NCBI RefSeq assembly: GCF_014873765.1
Contig: NZ_JADBGG010000006.1
Span: 92,797 to 156,796, forward strand
Reading direction: 5' to 3'
Length of the DNA stretch: 64,000 bases
Source: Desulfomicrobium macestii
Lineage (GTDB): Bacteria > Desulfobacterota > Desulfovibrionia > Desulfovibrionales > Desulfomicrobiaceae
Positions 17,170 through 26,213 of the stretch are shown one piece after another (within the stretch, counting starts at the first letter, position 1; every line of letters starts with the position of its first letter). Below the pieces are notes generated by a model. It made no database searches. It was given only the letters and a program-made list of their open reading frames with translations, and had not been told where the DNA came from. Made by a program: the position numbers and the translations under genes.

Positions 17170-18051
17170 TTAGGCGTTCAGGTCCGCGACATGTGATTCT
17201 TCAGGATAACGCGCGGGATCCATGTCGGGCGCTGCCGACATCAACTCGGGATTCAGGCAACGCAGGATATTGCGAGGACATTTCTCCACACACACTTCCT
17301 CGCAAGAGGGACCATAGGCCAGACACGCCTTGTGATCGATGAAGATGCGCTCATCGACCAGGGAGATGCACTGGGCCGGGCATTTCTTGATGCAGGCGCC
17401 ACAGCTGATGCATCCGACTTCACAGACATCCTTGACGGCCTTGCCCTTGTCCTGGGACGAACAGAAAACCATCACGCGTGAGCGTCTGGGAATGAGTTCG
17501 AGAATCGAGTTTGGACAGGTCCGCACGCACGTGCCGCAGCTGGTGCATTTATCCGGAGCGATATGAACCAGATCATTCTCGATCCACATGGCGTCAAAGG
17601 GACATGCGCGAACACAATCCCCGAATCCGAGGCAGGAATACTTGCAGGCGTCAGGGCCATCCTGCACCAGCTTCGCAGCGGCACAACTTTCAATGCCGAA
17701 GTACTCGAACTTTTTGGCGACATTGCCTTCGACCTTGATACAGCGCCGGAAAGCGACCTCTGGTTCGGAGTCGCCGGCAGCCTTGCCGGTAAGCTCCGCC
17801 ACTCTGGTGGCGACATCGGGACCGCCGGCGCAACATTTGTTGGGTGGCATGTCGGGGTCATTGATGACTGCGGCAGCGTATGCTTCGCAACCTGCGAATC
17901 CACAGCCGCCGCAGTTGGCGCCGGGCAGAGCCTCAGTGACAACCTCGATGCGCGGGTCCTCTTCGACATACAAGACTTTGGACGCAATGGCCAAAATACC
18001 AGCCGACGCGAACCCCAAGCTGAAAAGTGTCAAAACGGATACAGTAATCAT
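17170..18051 (-). CDS. rnfB: Rnf electron transport complex subunit B with extra Fe-S clusters
   Basis: 293 residues. One N-terminal helix (VSVLTLFSLGFASAGILAIA) is followed by the RnfB-specific 4Fe-4S domain GANCGGCGFAGCEAYA...NKCC. Four ferredoxin-like sites come next: CLGFGDCVRACP, CTSCGTCVRTCP, CISCGACIKKCP and the longer CLAYGPSCEEVCVEKCP. E. coli RnfB/RsxB has fewer. The subunit is the likely entry point for electrons from ferredoxin on the cytoplasmic face. GGAG precedes the ATG. Longer RnfB forms are known from acetogens and sulfate reducers. Confidence 0.93.
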   Translation of the reverse strand: MITVSVLTLFSLGFASAGILAIASKVLYVEEDPRIEVVTEALPGANCGGCGFAGCEAYAAAVINDPDMPPNKCCAGGPDVATRVAELTGKAAGDSEPEVAFRRCIKVEGNVAKKFEYFGIESCAAAKLVQDGPDACKYSCLGFGDCVRACPFDAMWIENDLVHIAPDKCTSCGTCVRTCPNSILELIPRRSRVMVFCSSQDKGKAVKDVCEVGCISCGACIKKCPAQCISLVDERIFIDHKACLAYGPSCEEVCVEKCPRNILRCLNPELMSAAPDMDPARYPEESHVADLNA

Positions 18052-18066
18052 AAAGAAATCTCCACC

Positions 18067-18642
18067 TTAGGCTATCATACCCTTGAACGCCATGAATGCC
18101 AGTGACATGAGTCCAGCCATGACCAGGCCTATGGGAACACCGCGCATGGCCCGAGGAATCCGCGTGATCTCGAAACGCTCGCGAATTCCCGCGAGCAAAA
18201 CAAGAGCCAGCATGAAACCGGTTCCAGCCGCGACGGCATAAAGCAGCGAGGTCACGAAATCGTATTCTTTACGCTGTACCAGAATGGCCACACCCAACAC
18301 CGCGCAGTTGGTGGTGATGAGGGGCAGAAAAATACCCAGAGCCTTGTACAACGGTGGAACCATTTTCTTCAAAAACATTTCCACGAACTGCACCAACGCC
18401 GCAATGACCAGAATGAAGACGATGGTCTGCAGGTAGGCAAGGTGAAAAGGAATCAGGACAAATTTCTGGATGAGAAAGGTGAACATCGTGGCCATGATGG
18501 TCACGAAAATTACGGCACCGCCCATCCCGATCGACACGCTTTTTTCCTTGGAACAGCCCAGATAGGGACAGTTGCCGAGGTATTGGGCCAAAACTATGTT
18601 GTTGACAAAGATGGCCGAGATAAAAAGCAGAAAAGTATCCAT
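18067..18642 (-). CDS. rnfA: Rnf electron transport complex subunit A
   Basis: 191 residues with six predicted membrane helices. NNIVLAQYLGNCPYLG near residue 13 and TTNCAVLGVAIL near residue 108 are the inverted-repeat cysteine regions of RnfA/RnfE/NqrD/NqrE that hold a 2Fe-2S cluster in the membrane. Forms the ion-pumping core with RnfE and RnfD. It lies 15 bases upstream of rnfB in the operon. Confidence 0.94.
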   Translation of the reverse strand: MDTFLLFISAIFVNNIVLAQYLGNCPYLGCSKEKSVSIGMGGAVIFVTIMATMFTFLIQKFVLIPFHLAYLQTIVFILVIAALVQFVEMFLKKMVPPLYKALGIFLPLITTNCAVLGVAILVQRKEYDFVTSLLYAVAAGTGFMLALVLLAGIRERFEITRIPRAMRGVPIGLVMAGLMSLAFMAFKGMIA

Positions 18643-18660
18643 AAGCCGTCACTCCCGTTG

Positions 18661-19380
18661 TTAGCCCTTGGCTGCTTCAAGCCGTTCCAGCTTTTTTTGG
18701 TTGACGATTTTTTCCAGGCCCTTGCAGGCAGCGCACCCGGAACAACCAGCATCGAAATTGGGATCCAGGACAACACCCTTGCGTTTGGCCTGCCAGGCAG
18801 TCAGAAAATTCATGCCTGCGAGAATGAGCCCGAGGCAGACAAACGCTCCGGGCGCCTGGACCATGAAGGTGAAAGGCTGAAAGTCCGGTCCGAACAGATT
18901 AACTCCGAACAGGGAACCGGCACCGAAGGTCTCGCGAATGCCCCCCAGGAAAGTCAGGGACAAGGTGAAACCGATGCCCATCCCCAACCCGTCGGCCAGG
19001 GCCAGATGGGGGGGATTCTTGGCGGCGAACGCTTCAGCCCGGCCAAGGATGATGCAGTTGACGACGATAAGGGGAACAAAGATGCCCAGCTGCTGGTAAA
19101 GCGGATATGCAAATGCCTGCATGAGAAGTTCCACGGTAACGACCAGGGAGGCGGAAATCGCGATGAAACAGACGATGCGCACCTTTTTGGGAATGATGTT
19201 GCGCACCAGGGAAATGATGAAGTTGGAAAGAGCGAGAACGAAGATGACCGCGGCACCCATGCCAAGACCATTGTTGGCGGTATTGGTGACGGCCAAGACA
19301 GGACACAAACCCAGCACCAAGCGGAACGGAGGAAGTTCATTCCACAGTCCTTTGGTGAATTCTTTCATTAAACTGGCCAT
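18661..19380 (-). CDS. rnfE: Rnf electron transport complex subunit E with C-terminal Cys cluster
   Basis: 239 residues from ATG 19380 (MASLMKEFTKGLW), with AAGGAG upstream; the frame is open further 5' but without a start context. Six membrane helices; LGLCPVLAVTNTANNGLG near residue 25 and VNCIILGRAEAFA near residue 110 are the conserved cysteine-bearing loops. The last 35 residues add a soluble tail with CSGCAAC (C-x2-C-x2-C), absent from E. coli RsxE, that could bind metal or a further redox centre. Same operon as rnfC, D, G, A and B. Confidence 0.93.
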   Translation of the reverse strand: MASLMKEFTKGLWNELPPFRLVLGLCPVLAVTNTANNGLGMGAAVIFVLALSNFIISLVRNIIPKKVRIVCFIAISASLVVTVELLMQAFAYPLYQQLGIFVPLIVVNCIILGRAEAFAAKNPPHLALADGLGMGIGFTLSLTFLGGIRETFGAGSLFGVNLFGPDFQPFTFMVQAPGAFVCLGLILAGMNFLTAWQAKRKGVVLDPNFDAGCSGCAACKGLEKIVNQKKLERLEAAKG

Positions 19381-19411
19381 AAAAATTCTCCTTGGGATGA
19401 TCGCTAGCCGA

Positions 19412-19993
19412 CTACCACGTGGTTTTGATCGTATCCTTGAGGGCCGCATACCATCCGGCGGCCTGCTTCACAGCATCAGCCGCGGCAATGGATGAGAATG
19501 TCGCGCCTGAAATGGCGTCGATGTCGCCGCCATCCTTTTTAAGGGCGGCTTTCGCCGGATCCTTGGCCTTGAACTGTTTGGTAAAGGCAGGTTCCTGAAT
19601 GCGCGAACCAAGCCCGGGCGTTTCCTTGTGGGTGGTGACGCTGATTCCGACGAGATTATCCGCTGCAACGTCAAACCCGACGATCACGTTCACGTCGCCG
19701 CCATAACCTTTTCCGGACGCTTCCATGGCCACGGCCTGCAATTTGCCACCCTTCAGGGAGGGGAAGACGATAATGGTCTCGTCTTCATTGCCGGGCATGG
19801 GCAATTTCTTGCGATCGGCAATGGGATCATTGTCGCCCTGCAAAAAAATCTGCTTCAAAGCCGGGCCCTGGACATTGGTCAGGACCTGTTCCTCGATGAT
19901 GGGAGTAGTCCAGACCTTGAGCCCGGAGAGGACGAAACCCGCAAGACCGGTGATGGCGGAAAGCACAACCACCATTCGTACAATTTCCATCAT
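19412..19993 (-). CDS. rnfG: Rnf electron transport complex subunit G (covalent FMN)
   Basis: 193 residues: an N-terminal membrane anchor (VRMVVVLSAITGLAGFVLSGL), then a periplasmic FMN-binding domain. DAISGATFSS near residue 162 is the S(T)GAT flavinylation site; its threonine receives FMN from ApbE, encoded at the end of the operon. HKETPGLGSRI is also typical. GGGAGG lies nine bases before the ATG at 19993; a second ATG follows immediately. Confidence 0.93.
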   Translation of the reverse strand: MMEIVRMVVVLSAITGLAGFVLSGLKVWTTPIIEEQVLTNVQGPALKQIFLQGDNDPIADRKKLPMPGNEDETIIVFPSLKGGKLQAVAMEASGKGYGGDVNVIVGFDVAADNLVGISVTTHKETPGLGSRIQEPAFTKQFKAKDPAKAALKKDGGDIDAISGATFSSIAAADAVKQAAGWYAALKDTIKTTW

Positions 19994-19999
19994 ACCGTG

Positions 20000-20956
20000 C
20001 TACCTCCCGCCGAAGGGCTTGGGTTGAATAAGATCAAAAAGCGGCGTGCAGAGATTTGCCAGCAAAATCGCAAAGGGCACGCCATCGGGATAGATGCCAT
20101 ACGTGCGGATGATGATCACCATCACACCGCCGAAAAAGCCGAACAGCAACATCGGCAAGCGCCACGTTGGGGAGGAAGACGGATAAGGCATCAGGAAAAA
20201 TGCCGCCAGCAGGGTGCTACCGGAAAGCAGGTGAAAGACCGGGGATGCGTAAAGCTGGGGATCGATGAAATTGTAGACAAACCCAGCCACTAGAACACCG
20301 GCCAGAAAGGATACCGGAATGAACCAGCGCACCAGCCCTCTGGACATGAGGTAGGCTCCTCCGATGACGATCATCAGAGCCTGGGACGCGCCCAGGGCCC
20401 CGAGATTCTCTCCCAACAGAAGGCTCATGGGAGTGACCGAGGAGATGGCATCAAGGCCGAAGTACTTGAGTTCGCTCAATGGTTCGATGAGGTCCCATTT
20501 GAGAAGCATCCCGTTCAGGTCAACGAGATCCGGCCAGGAGATGGCCAGCACGGCCCAACCCAGAGCCGGAGCGCAGACCGGACTGCCGCCATATCCGCCG
20601 AAGACCATGCGCCCGAGGATGACCATGAACGCGGTCCCGAGAATGACCATCCACGCAGGGGCAGTGGCCGGAAGCAAGAAGGCAAAGAGCAGACCATCCA
20701 CCAGTGCGCTGAAATCGTCAGAGGTCGGCGCCTGCTTCATGAGCTTCTGCACGACGGCTTCCGTGACCACGGCGGTGAACCCGGCCCACGCCATGACCAC
20801 TACCGCATCATAACCGTAACGATACACAGCCATCGCCACCACCGGCAAAATTGCCAGCAGCGTATGAAGCATGTTTTTTTGTAGTGTTGCTCCGGAATGC
20901 CACAGCGGAGCCGAAGCAACGGAATACATTTTCTTTGAAATATCCTGGCTTGCCAT
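20000..20956 (-). CDS. rnfD: Rnf electron transport complex subunit D (covalent FMN)
   Basis: 318 residues and about ten membrane segments. HLLSGSTLLAAFFLM near residue 245 matches the second flavinylation site, with the Thr after SGS as FMN acceptor, and PVCAPALGWAVLAISWP is family-typical. Works with RnfG in moving electrons across the membrane coupled to Na+ or H+ translocation. Six bases separate its stop from rnfG. Confidence 0.93.
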   Translation of the reverse strand: MASQDISKKMYSVASAPLWHSGATLQKNMLHTLLAILPVVAMAVYRYGYDAVVVMAWAGFTAVVTEAVVQKLMKQAPTSDDFSALVDGLLFAFLLPATAPAWMVILGTAFMVILGRMVFGGYGGSPVCAPALGWAVLAISWPDLVDLNGMLLKWDLIEPLSELKYFGLDAISSVTPMSLLLGENLGALGASQALMIVIGGAYLMSRGLVRWFIPVSFLAGVLVAGFVYNFIDPQLYASPVFHLLSGSTLLAAFFLMPYPSSSPTWRLPMLLFGFFGGVMVIIIRTYGIYPDGVPFAILLANLCTPLFDLIQPKPFGGR

Positions 20957-21006
20957 GTGTTTTTATCCTTCCTTGTTCATGACTGATTGAAACGACGCGG
21001 GAAGCA

Positions 21007-22203
21007 TCAGTCCTGCAATCTGCATGTAGACACTGCTTCGTCCTGAGCTGCCAACTGCTTCTTGGCAAGAAGCAGATACTGCATCACGGGACGATTGGCC
21101 GGACACACGAAAGTACACATGCCACATTCAAAACAAGCTCCGACATGCTGTGATTGAGTACTTTCAAACATATTGAATTCGGCATACCGGGAGAGCATCC
21201 CGGGATGAATCCGGGCGGGACAGGCCAGAACACACTCGCCGCAGTTGATGCAGGGATTGGGCTGTACCGGAGGATAGAGCCCTTCCTGAACCAGGGTCAC
21301 GGCGGTGCAGGTGGGTGCGATGCCTACGCCAAGATCACTCACGGCAACACCGCGCATGGGACCGTTCAAGGCCAGCTTCCATTCTGTTCCGTACGCCGTC
21401 CCTGTAGTGTCCAGCAGATCCTGCACCGTCATGCCTGTTGGCACGCGGTAAACCTTCTCGCCGACACTGACGGCGGCTTCCATGAGAGGCAGCTTGGTCA
21501 TGGCCACAAGACCGATCCGGTACAGGGCCGAAACCGAGATGACATCGACATTGTCCGGTCTTTCGGCTCCGGTAGCGGCGTAAACGACAAGGGGATCGAT
21601 GGTGGCCGGGTAAACGTCGCTGGCATAGACTGTGGTGCAGCCATGCAGGGAAAGCTGCTTGCCGTTGGCGACGACCAGTTTCACCACTCCGGGCTTGATG
21701 GCCCGTTCCAGAATCTGGAGACCGGCTTTCAGGACTTCCTGAGCGTCCTTCATGAGCTGCTCGCTGACCAGCACTCCGGGCTCGGGATTGAGGCCGTTTA
21801 TGATCAGGTTGCGCGTCGCGTGAAACCTGCTCGTATCCACGCCCATTTCCAGCAGCTTGCGGCACAGTTCCTCGTTGCCGAGAGAATCCAGCTCGCTACA
21901 TGGCTCGGGCCTCGGAGCGGCCACGGCCTCCTCCCCTTCCTTGGGCGCGGGGATGGGGCCTATGATGATGGCGTCGGGCTGAATGTCCTCGACGATGCCA
22001 TCAATGGAAGAATGCACAAAGCCGATTCCGTAAGCGCCCTTGGTGGGATTTTCCGCGATGACCTGGCCGCGCCCCAAAATCTGCTTCTTTTTTACAACGG
22101 GTTTGTGTTTGCTCTCAATAGGAATCCTGACCCGCAAGGGGGCCGGCACTTCCTGCAGAGTGTCCTTGATCTCAACCGAGGTGTTCAGGCGTAGTTTCAT
22201 CAT
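21007..22203 (-). CDS. rnfC: Rnf electron transport complex subunit C
   Basis: 398 residues from one of two adjacent ATGs (22203 or 22200). The NADH/FMN-binding fold of the Nqo1 type lies in the first 300 residues (NGLNPEPGVLVSEQLMKD, NGKQLSLHGCTTVYASDVYP, LNGPMRGVAV), then two 4Fe-4S sites, CINCGECVLACP and CFECGMCTFVCP, near residues 335 and 373. It is the NAD-side subunit on the cytoplasmic face. The first part is shorter than in E. coli RsxC, as in other sulfate reducers. Eight bases separate it from the upstream cytochrome gene. Confidence 0.93.
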   Translation of the reverse strand: MMKLRLNTSVEIKDTLQEVPAPLRVRIPIESKHKPVVKKKQILGRGQVIAENPTKGAYGIGFVHSSIDGIVEDIQPDAIIIGPIPAPKEGEEAVAAPRPEPCSELDSLGNEELCRKLLEMGVDTSRFHATRNLIINGLNPEPGVLVSEQLMKDAQEVLKAGLQILERAIKPGVVKLVVANGKQLSLHGCTTVYASDVYPATIDPLVVYAATGAERPDNVDVISVSALYRIGLVAMTKLPLMEAAVSVGEKVYRVPTGMTVQDLLDTTGTAYGTEWKLALNGPMRGVAVSDLGVGIAPTCTAVTLVQEGLYPPVQPNPCINCGECVLACPARIHPGMLSRYAEFNMFESTQSQHVGACFECGMCTFVCPANRPVMQYLLLAKKQLAAQDEAVSTCRLQD

Positions 22204-22210
22204 GATGGTC

Positions 22211-22960
22211 TTACCTGGTATGACAGCGGGTACACGATTTTTCGCCAAAAGGTCCTTTGCCGGCCTCTTCGTGACACGTCATGCACTGATCGTGAAACGA
22301 CTCCATGCGATGCGGCAAGGGCGTGGCGTCAGTATCGAAGTGGCAGGAATTGCAGGACGGCTGGAGGCTTCCAGCCTTACCGGGCAGCAATTCATGACAT
22401 TCGTTACAACCTTCCAATTTTTCCTCATACATCTCGGCATGACAGCTTTCGCACTTGGCATGTACGGCATCGCGCAAGGCGGGCGTGTCGCCATCTGCTT
22501 TTTCGCCATGACACTGGTTGCAAGCACCCGGCTCGGCCTCGATGTCCGTGTCGTGATGGCAATCGGTGCAGCTCGAAGCATACTGCTCAGCATGGTCGTC
22601 ATGACTGTAGACAAGCTTGCCCAGTTCGGCATGATGACAACGCGCGCAGGTCTCCTCGGGCAGACTGGTCTGGTGGTCCGAAGAGAACTTCGCATCAAAT
22701 TCCGTCGCATGACATGAGCCACACGGCAGCGGAGTCAAACCTGGATTTTCACTCTCATGATGGCATTTGGCACAGTTGCCACCATCTTTTTCAACGTATT
22801 GCACGTGACGAGAATGGGTGAAGACAACATCGCCGCCCTTGTTGTCCAACCGAAGACGAACGGGCAGCTCTTCCGATGGGGCTGGTGCAAACTGACCGCC
22901 GAGGGCCAGAAGCGCCAACATACCGCAGACAATGGTGATGGGTACGTAACGTTTTTTCAA
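22211..22960 (-). CDS. Periplasmic decahaem cytochrome c associated with Rnf
   Basis: 249 residues from a TTG at 22960, chosen because AAGGAC lies seven bases before it and it directly precedes a signal sequence (LKKRYVPITIVCGMLALLAL); a GTG at 23011 would add 17 residues. Ten CxxCH motifs are visible: CAKCH, CGSCH, CARCH, CTDCH, CNQCH, CESCH, CNECH, CNSCH, CMTCH and CTRCH, with class III cytochrome c spacing. First gene of the rnf operon, an arrangement known in Desulfovibrio-type sulfate reducers. It probably links the periplasmic cytochrome c3 pool, fed by the hydrogenase, to the Rnf membrane complex. Confidence 0.93.
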   Translation of the reverse strand: MKKRYVPITIVCGMLALLALGGQFAPAPSEELPVRLRLDNKGGDVVFTHSRHVQYVEKDGGNCAKCHHESENPGLTPLPCGSCHATEFDAKFSSDHQTSLPEETCARCHHAELGKLVYSHDDHAEQYASSCTDCHHDTDIEAEPGACNQCHGEKADGDTPALRDAVHAKCESCHAEMYEEKLEGCNECHELLPGKAGSLQPSCNSCHFDTDATPLPHRMESFHDQCMTCHEEAGKGPFGEKSCTRCHTR

Positions 22961-23333
22961 GACAGTGTCCTTGTGCTCCGGTTTGACGCAACTAAAGACA
23001 GGATGCTTCACTCAAGCATCCATCCCCACAAAACAACAACGCAAGGCAGCTTTTTCCCGTCAAAAGCCTGCTTAAACGGAACGCCTATTCAATTATCGAT
23101 TTTTTGTAAACAGAAATCTGAAATGGGTTTTAAACTCAACTGTTTTGCTCAGAATACTCCCGTAAAACCCCGGTCTTCGGAAAGCCATGGGCGCCGTCGA
23201 AAATGACGTCTGGACCTCGCCTTTTTTTCGCGACATGATATCAGGCTCATGCTTCAGGGTGACGTGGCCTGTCGCCCTGCCATCATCCGGGATCCAAGGC
23301 GTCCGGATCAATTTTTAGCGAATACGGTGTCAC
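22961..23333. other. Divergent promoter region between rnf operon and exchanger gene
   Basis: No gene is visible. The segment 23080-23130 is AT-rich and should hold the leftward rnf promoter. A plus-strand hairpin CAGGGTGAC/GTCGCCCTG lies at 23255-23279 in the leader of the exchanger gene and has no T-run. Confidence 0.5.
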
Positions 23334-24305
23334 ATGTTTATCGCTTTTCTCGCCCTTTGTGTCGGACTTGCCGTGCTTGTCTGGAGCGCGGACCATTTCA
23401 TCGACGGCGCGGCCAGTGTCGCACGCCACTTCTCCATGCCACCGCTGCTCATCGGCATGATCATCGTCGGATTCGGGACTTCAGCCCCGGAGATGGTCGT
23501 CTCCGCGCTGGCCGCCGTGAACGGAACTCCCGGCATAGCCCTGGGCAACGCCTTTGGTTCGAACATTACAAATATTGCGCTCATCCTCGGTTTCACGGCC
23601 CTGCTCAAACCCATCGAGATCCACTCCCAGGTGCTGCGCAAGGAATTGCCCCTGCTCACGGCAATGACCGCCGTTACGGCATATCTCATTCACGAAGGCA
23701 CCCTCTCCCGCTCCGACGCACTGATCATGCTGGCTTTTTTTGCCGGGGTCATGTTCTGGACCGTGCGTCAGGGCATGCAGACCCAGCCCGACGCCTTCGG
23801 GGACGAGATGGGAGAGGAACTGTGCGCAAAGTGCATGCCGCTGGGCCGCGCCTACTTCTGGCTGGCCACGGGCCTTGTGCTGCTCATCGCCAGCTCCCGC
23901 CTTCTGGTCTGGGGCGCGGTGGAGATCGCCCACGCCCTCGGCGTGAGCGATCTTGTCATAGGCCTGACCGTCGTGGCGCTCGGCACCTCGCTTCCGGAAC
24001 TGGCGTCCTCGATAATCGCAAGCCGCAAGGGCGAACACGACATTGCCCTCGGTAATGTGCTTGGCTCCAACCTTTTCAACACCCTGGCCGTGGTGGGTAT
24101 TGCCGGTGTCATCCATCCCATGGATGTCGAACCGGATGTCATCACGCGCGATCTGCCGGTCATGACCGCCCTGACCCTGTCCCTTTTCGTCATTGGTTTC
24201 AGATTCAAACGCCCCGGACGCATCAACCGCTATGCGGGCATGGCCCTGCTGGCCTGCTATGTCGGCTATACCGCCTTTCTGGTCAAAGCGACCCTGTTCC
24301 CTTGA
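23334..24305 (+). CDS. Cation/Ca2+ exchanger family protein (YrbG-like)
   Basis: 323 residues with two homologous membrane halves. Each has the alpha repeat of the CaCA family: GFGTSAPEMVVSALAA then GNAFGSNITNIALILG near residue 45, and ALGTSLPELASSIIAS then GNVLGSNLFNTLAVVG near residue 217. The acidic residues in these repeats bind the exchanged cation. Expected to exchange Ca2+ for Na+ or H+ at the inner membrane. A short cysteine pair (ELCAKCMP) sits in the central cytoplasmic loop. A terminator follows directly. Confidence 0.92.
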   Translation: MFIAFLALCVGLAVLVWSADHFIDGAASVARHFSMPPLLIGMIIVGFGTSAPEMVVSALAAVNGTPGIALGNAFGSNITNIALILGFTALLKPIEIHSQVLRKELPLLTAMTAVTAYLIHEGTLSRSDALIMLAFFAGVMFWTVRQGMQTQPDAFGDEMGEELCAKCMPLGRAYFWLATGLVLLIASSRLLVWGAVEIAHALGVSDLVIGLTVVALGTSLPELASSIIASRKGEHDIALGNVLGSNLFNTLAVVGIAGVIHPMDVEPDVITRDLPVMTALTLSLFVIGFRFKRPGRINRYAGMALLACYVGYTAFLVKATLFP

Positions 24306-24315
24306 AAATGAACGC

Positions 24316-24351
24316 AAAGAGGCCCGCAAACTTTCGCTTGCGGGCCTCTTT
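24316..24351. terminator. Strong bidirectional terminator
   Basis: AAAGAGGCCCGCAA pairs with TTGCGGGCCTCTTT around a short loop. It lies between the convergent exchanger gene and the small membrane protein gene at 24371. Confidence 0.85.
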
Positions 24352-24370
24352 GCCAACTTTATTTCATTAT

Positions 24371-24748
24371 TCACTTGGCCGAATGAAGATCCTCGCCAAT
24401 CTCCTGCAACATCAGGCGGATGGCCGCGAGCTTGTCGCGATGTTTCCCATCCAGGCGCTGGTCCAGGTCCTCGGCGGCATGCGCCATGGCCTTGACTTGA
24501 TTCTCCATGGTCATGAGCGATGTCCGTCTCGGGAGCGTACCAAGTTCAGTCACCTTGCCGTCCAGCGTGGCATGCCGGGCATCGAGGTCCAGCACGGCGC
24601 TGTTCAGCGATTTGAGCTCGTCGATCTCCCTGCCAAGCCCGGCCACATTCTGATGCAGGGCGTAAAAAAAGACAAAAAGAAGCAGGATGGTGCAGGCGGC
24701 AAGCCCCGCAGCCAAGCGATCCTTTCCGAATACGTCTTTTGATTCCAT
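24371..24748 (-). CDS. Small single-span membrane protein with coiled coil
   Basis: 125 residues; GGGAGG precedes the ATG. One helix at residues 12-32 (LAAGLAACTILLLFVFFYAL) is followed by an extended hydrophilic, coiled-coil-prone region (VAGLGREIDELKSLNSAVLD and beyond). Topology is probably N-in with the coil in the periplasm. No family was recognised; it could be a methyl-accepting-protein-like fragment or a division-type coil protein, but nothing shows this. Confidence 0.7.
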   Translation of the reverse strand: MESKDVFGKDRLAAGLAACTILLLFVFFYALHQNVAGLGREIDELKSLNSAVLDLDARHATLDGKVTELGTLPRRTSLMTMENQVKAMAHAAEDLDQRLDGKHRDKLAAIRLMLQEIGEDLHSAK

Positions 24749-24829
24749 AGATGCCTCCCAAGCGGCACTCGCCGCAAAATGCCTTTTTCAGGCCACAAAT
24801 CTCAGCCGGACAAGGCGTCAGACTCAAAC

Positions 24830-26203
24830 TCAGTTGATAAGAGCCTGCAAGGGTGCCGGGATGCCTCCACCCCGATTGATGAATCCAGCCGAAACACCGT
24901 TGCTGCGCACGGACATGATTTCTGCCTCGCCCAGCAATCCCCCGAAGTGGACCCGGTCGCCGGCCTTCTTCCCGGGAACGGGAATGAGGCGACACGCCGT
25001 GGTCTTCTTGTTGATCATGCCGATGGCCATTTCGTCGGCGATGATCGCGGACAGGGTCTCGGCCGTGGTGTCGCCCGGCAAGGCCACCATGTCGAGGCCC
25101 ACGGAACACACAGCGGTCATGGCTTCGAGCTTTTCAAGACAAAGATGTCCGGCCGAGGCGGCGGCCGCGATGTTCAGATCCTCGCTGACCGGAATGAAAG
25201 CGCCGCTCAGGCCGCCCACGCGGGAACTGGCGAAGGCGCCGCCTTTCTTGACTGCGTCGTTGAGCATGGCCAGCGCTGCCGTGGAACCGGGCACACCGAT
25301 GGCGCCCAGGCCCAGGGACTGGAAGATCTCGCCCACGCTGTCGCCGACATTGGGGGTCGGAGCCAGGGACAGGTCCACGATGCCGAACTCCACGGCCAGG
25401 ATGCGTGCCACTTCGCGGCCGATGATCTCGCCCACGCGGGTGACCTTGTAGGCGGTGCGCTTGATCACGTCCGCCAGCTCTCCCAGATGCGCCCCCGGAT
25501 TGTCCTGCAAGGCGCGATCGATGGCCTTCTTGACCACGCCCGGTCCGCTGACCCCGACGTTGATGACGGAACTGGCCTCGCCAATGCCCAGATAGGCCCC
25601 GGCCATGAACGGCACGTCCTCGGGGATGTTGGCGAAGACGACGAGCTTGGCGCAGCCCAAGCCGTCGCGGTCGGCCGTGCGCGCGGCGGCAGCCTTGATG
25701 GTCCGCCCCATGAGCGCCACGGCGTCCATGTTGATGCCGGCCCGGGTGGTGGCTACGTTGATGGACGAGCACATGCGGTGGGTGACGTCCAGGGCTTCGG
25801 GAATGGCGTCGATGAGCGCCAGATCGCCCTTGGCCATCCCTTTTTCGACCAGTGCCCCGAATCCGCCGATGAAATCGACGTTCACGTCCTTGGCGGCCTG
25901 ATCCAGGGTCTTGGCCACCTCGACCATGCCACGGCTGTCGAAGGGAGCGGCGGCCACGGCGATGGGGCTGACCGAAATGCGCTTGTTGACCACGGGAATG
26001 CCGTAACGGTCGCCAACTTCGTCGCACACCGTGACCAGATCCCTGGCCAGGGTCGTTATCCGTTTATATATGGTGTCGGTAAATCTGGACAGATCGTGGG
26101 AAGCGCAGTCGAGCAGGCTGATGCCAAGGGTCACTGTGCGTACGTCCAGATTCTCGTTCTTGATCATGGACAGGGTGGAAAGAACCTCGCGGTCGTTGAG
26201 CAT
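24830..26203 (-). CDS. PFL-type DUF711 (UPF0210) family protein
   Basis: 457 residues from ATG 26203 (MLNDREVLSTLSMIKNENLDVR), with AGGAGA upstream. Family features run through the chain: IRTVTLGI-type start (VRTVTLGISLLDC), KRISVSPIAVAA, GFGALVEKGMAKGD, NVGVSGPGVVKKA, and the end CRLIPVPGKKAGDRVHFGGLLGEA. Pyruvate formate-lyase-like by fold, with no glycyl-radical loop seen and no proven reaction. Ten bases separate it from the ACT-domain gene upstream; this two-gene pair is conserved in many bacteria, so the ACT protein is probably its regulator. Confidence 0.85.
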   Translation of the reverse strand: MLNDREVLSTLSMIKNENLDVRTVTLGISLLDCASHDLSRFTDTIYKRITTLARDLVTVCDEVGDRYGIPVVNKRISVSPIAVAAAPFDSRGMVEVAKTLDQAAKDVNVDFIGGFGALVEKGMAKGDLALIDAIPEALDVTHRMCSSINVATTRAGINMDAVALMGRTIKAAAARTADRDGLGCAKLVVFANIPEDVPFMAGAYLGIGEASSVINVGVSGPGVVKKAIDRALQDNPGAHLGELADVIKRTAYKVTRVGEIIGREVARILAVEFGIVDLSLAPTPNVGDSVGEIFQSLGLGAIGVPGSTAALAMLNDAVKKGGAFASSRVGGLSGAFIPVSEDLNIAAAASAGHLCLEKLEAMTAVCSVGLDMVALPGDTTAETLSAIIADEMAIGMINKKTTACRLIPVPGKKAGDRVHFGGLLGEAEIMSVRSNGVSAGFINRGGGIPAPLQALIN

Positions 26204-26213
26204 GCCTGGTCTC

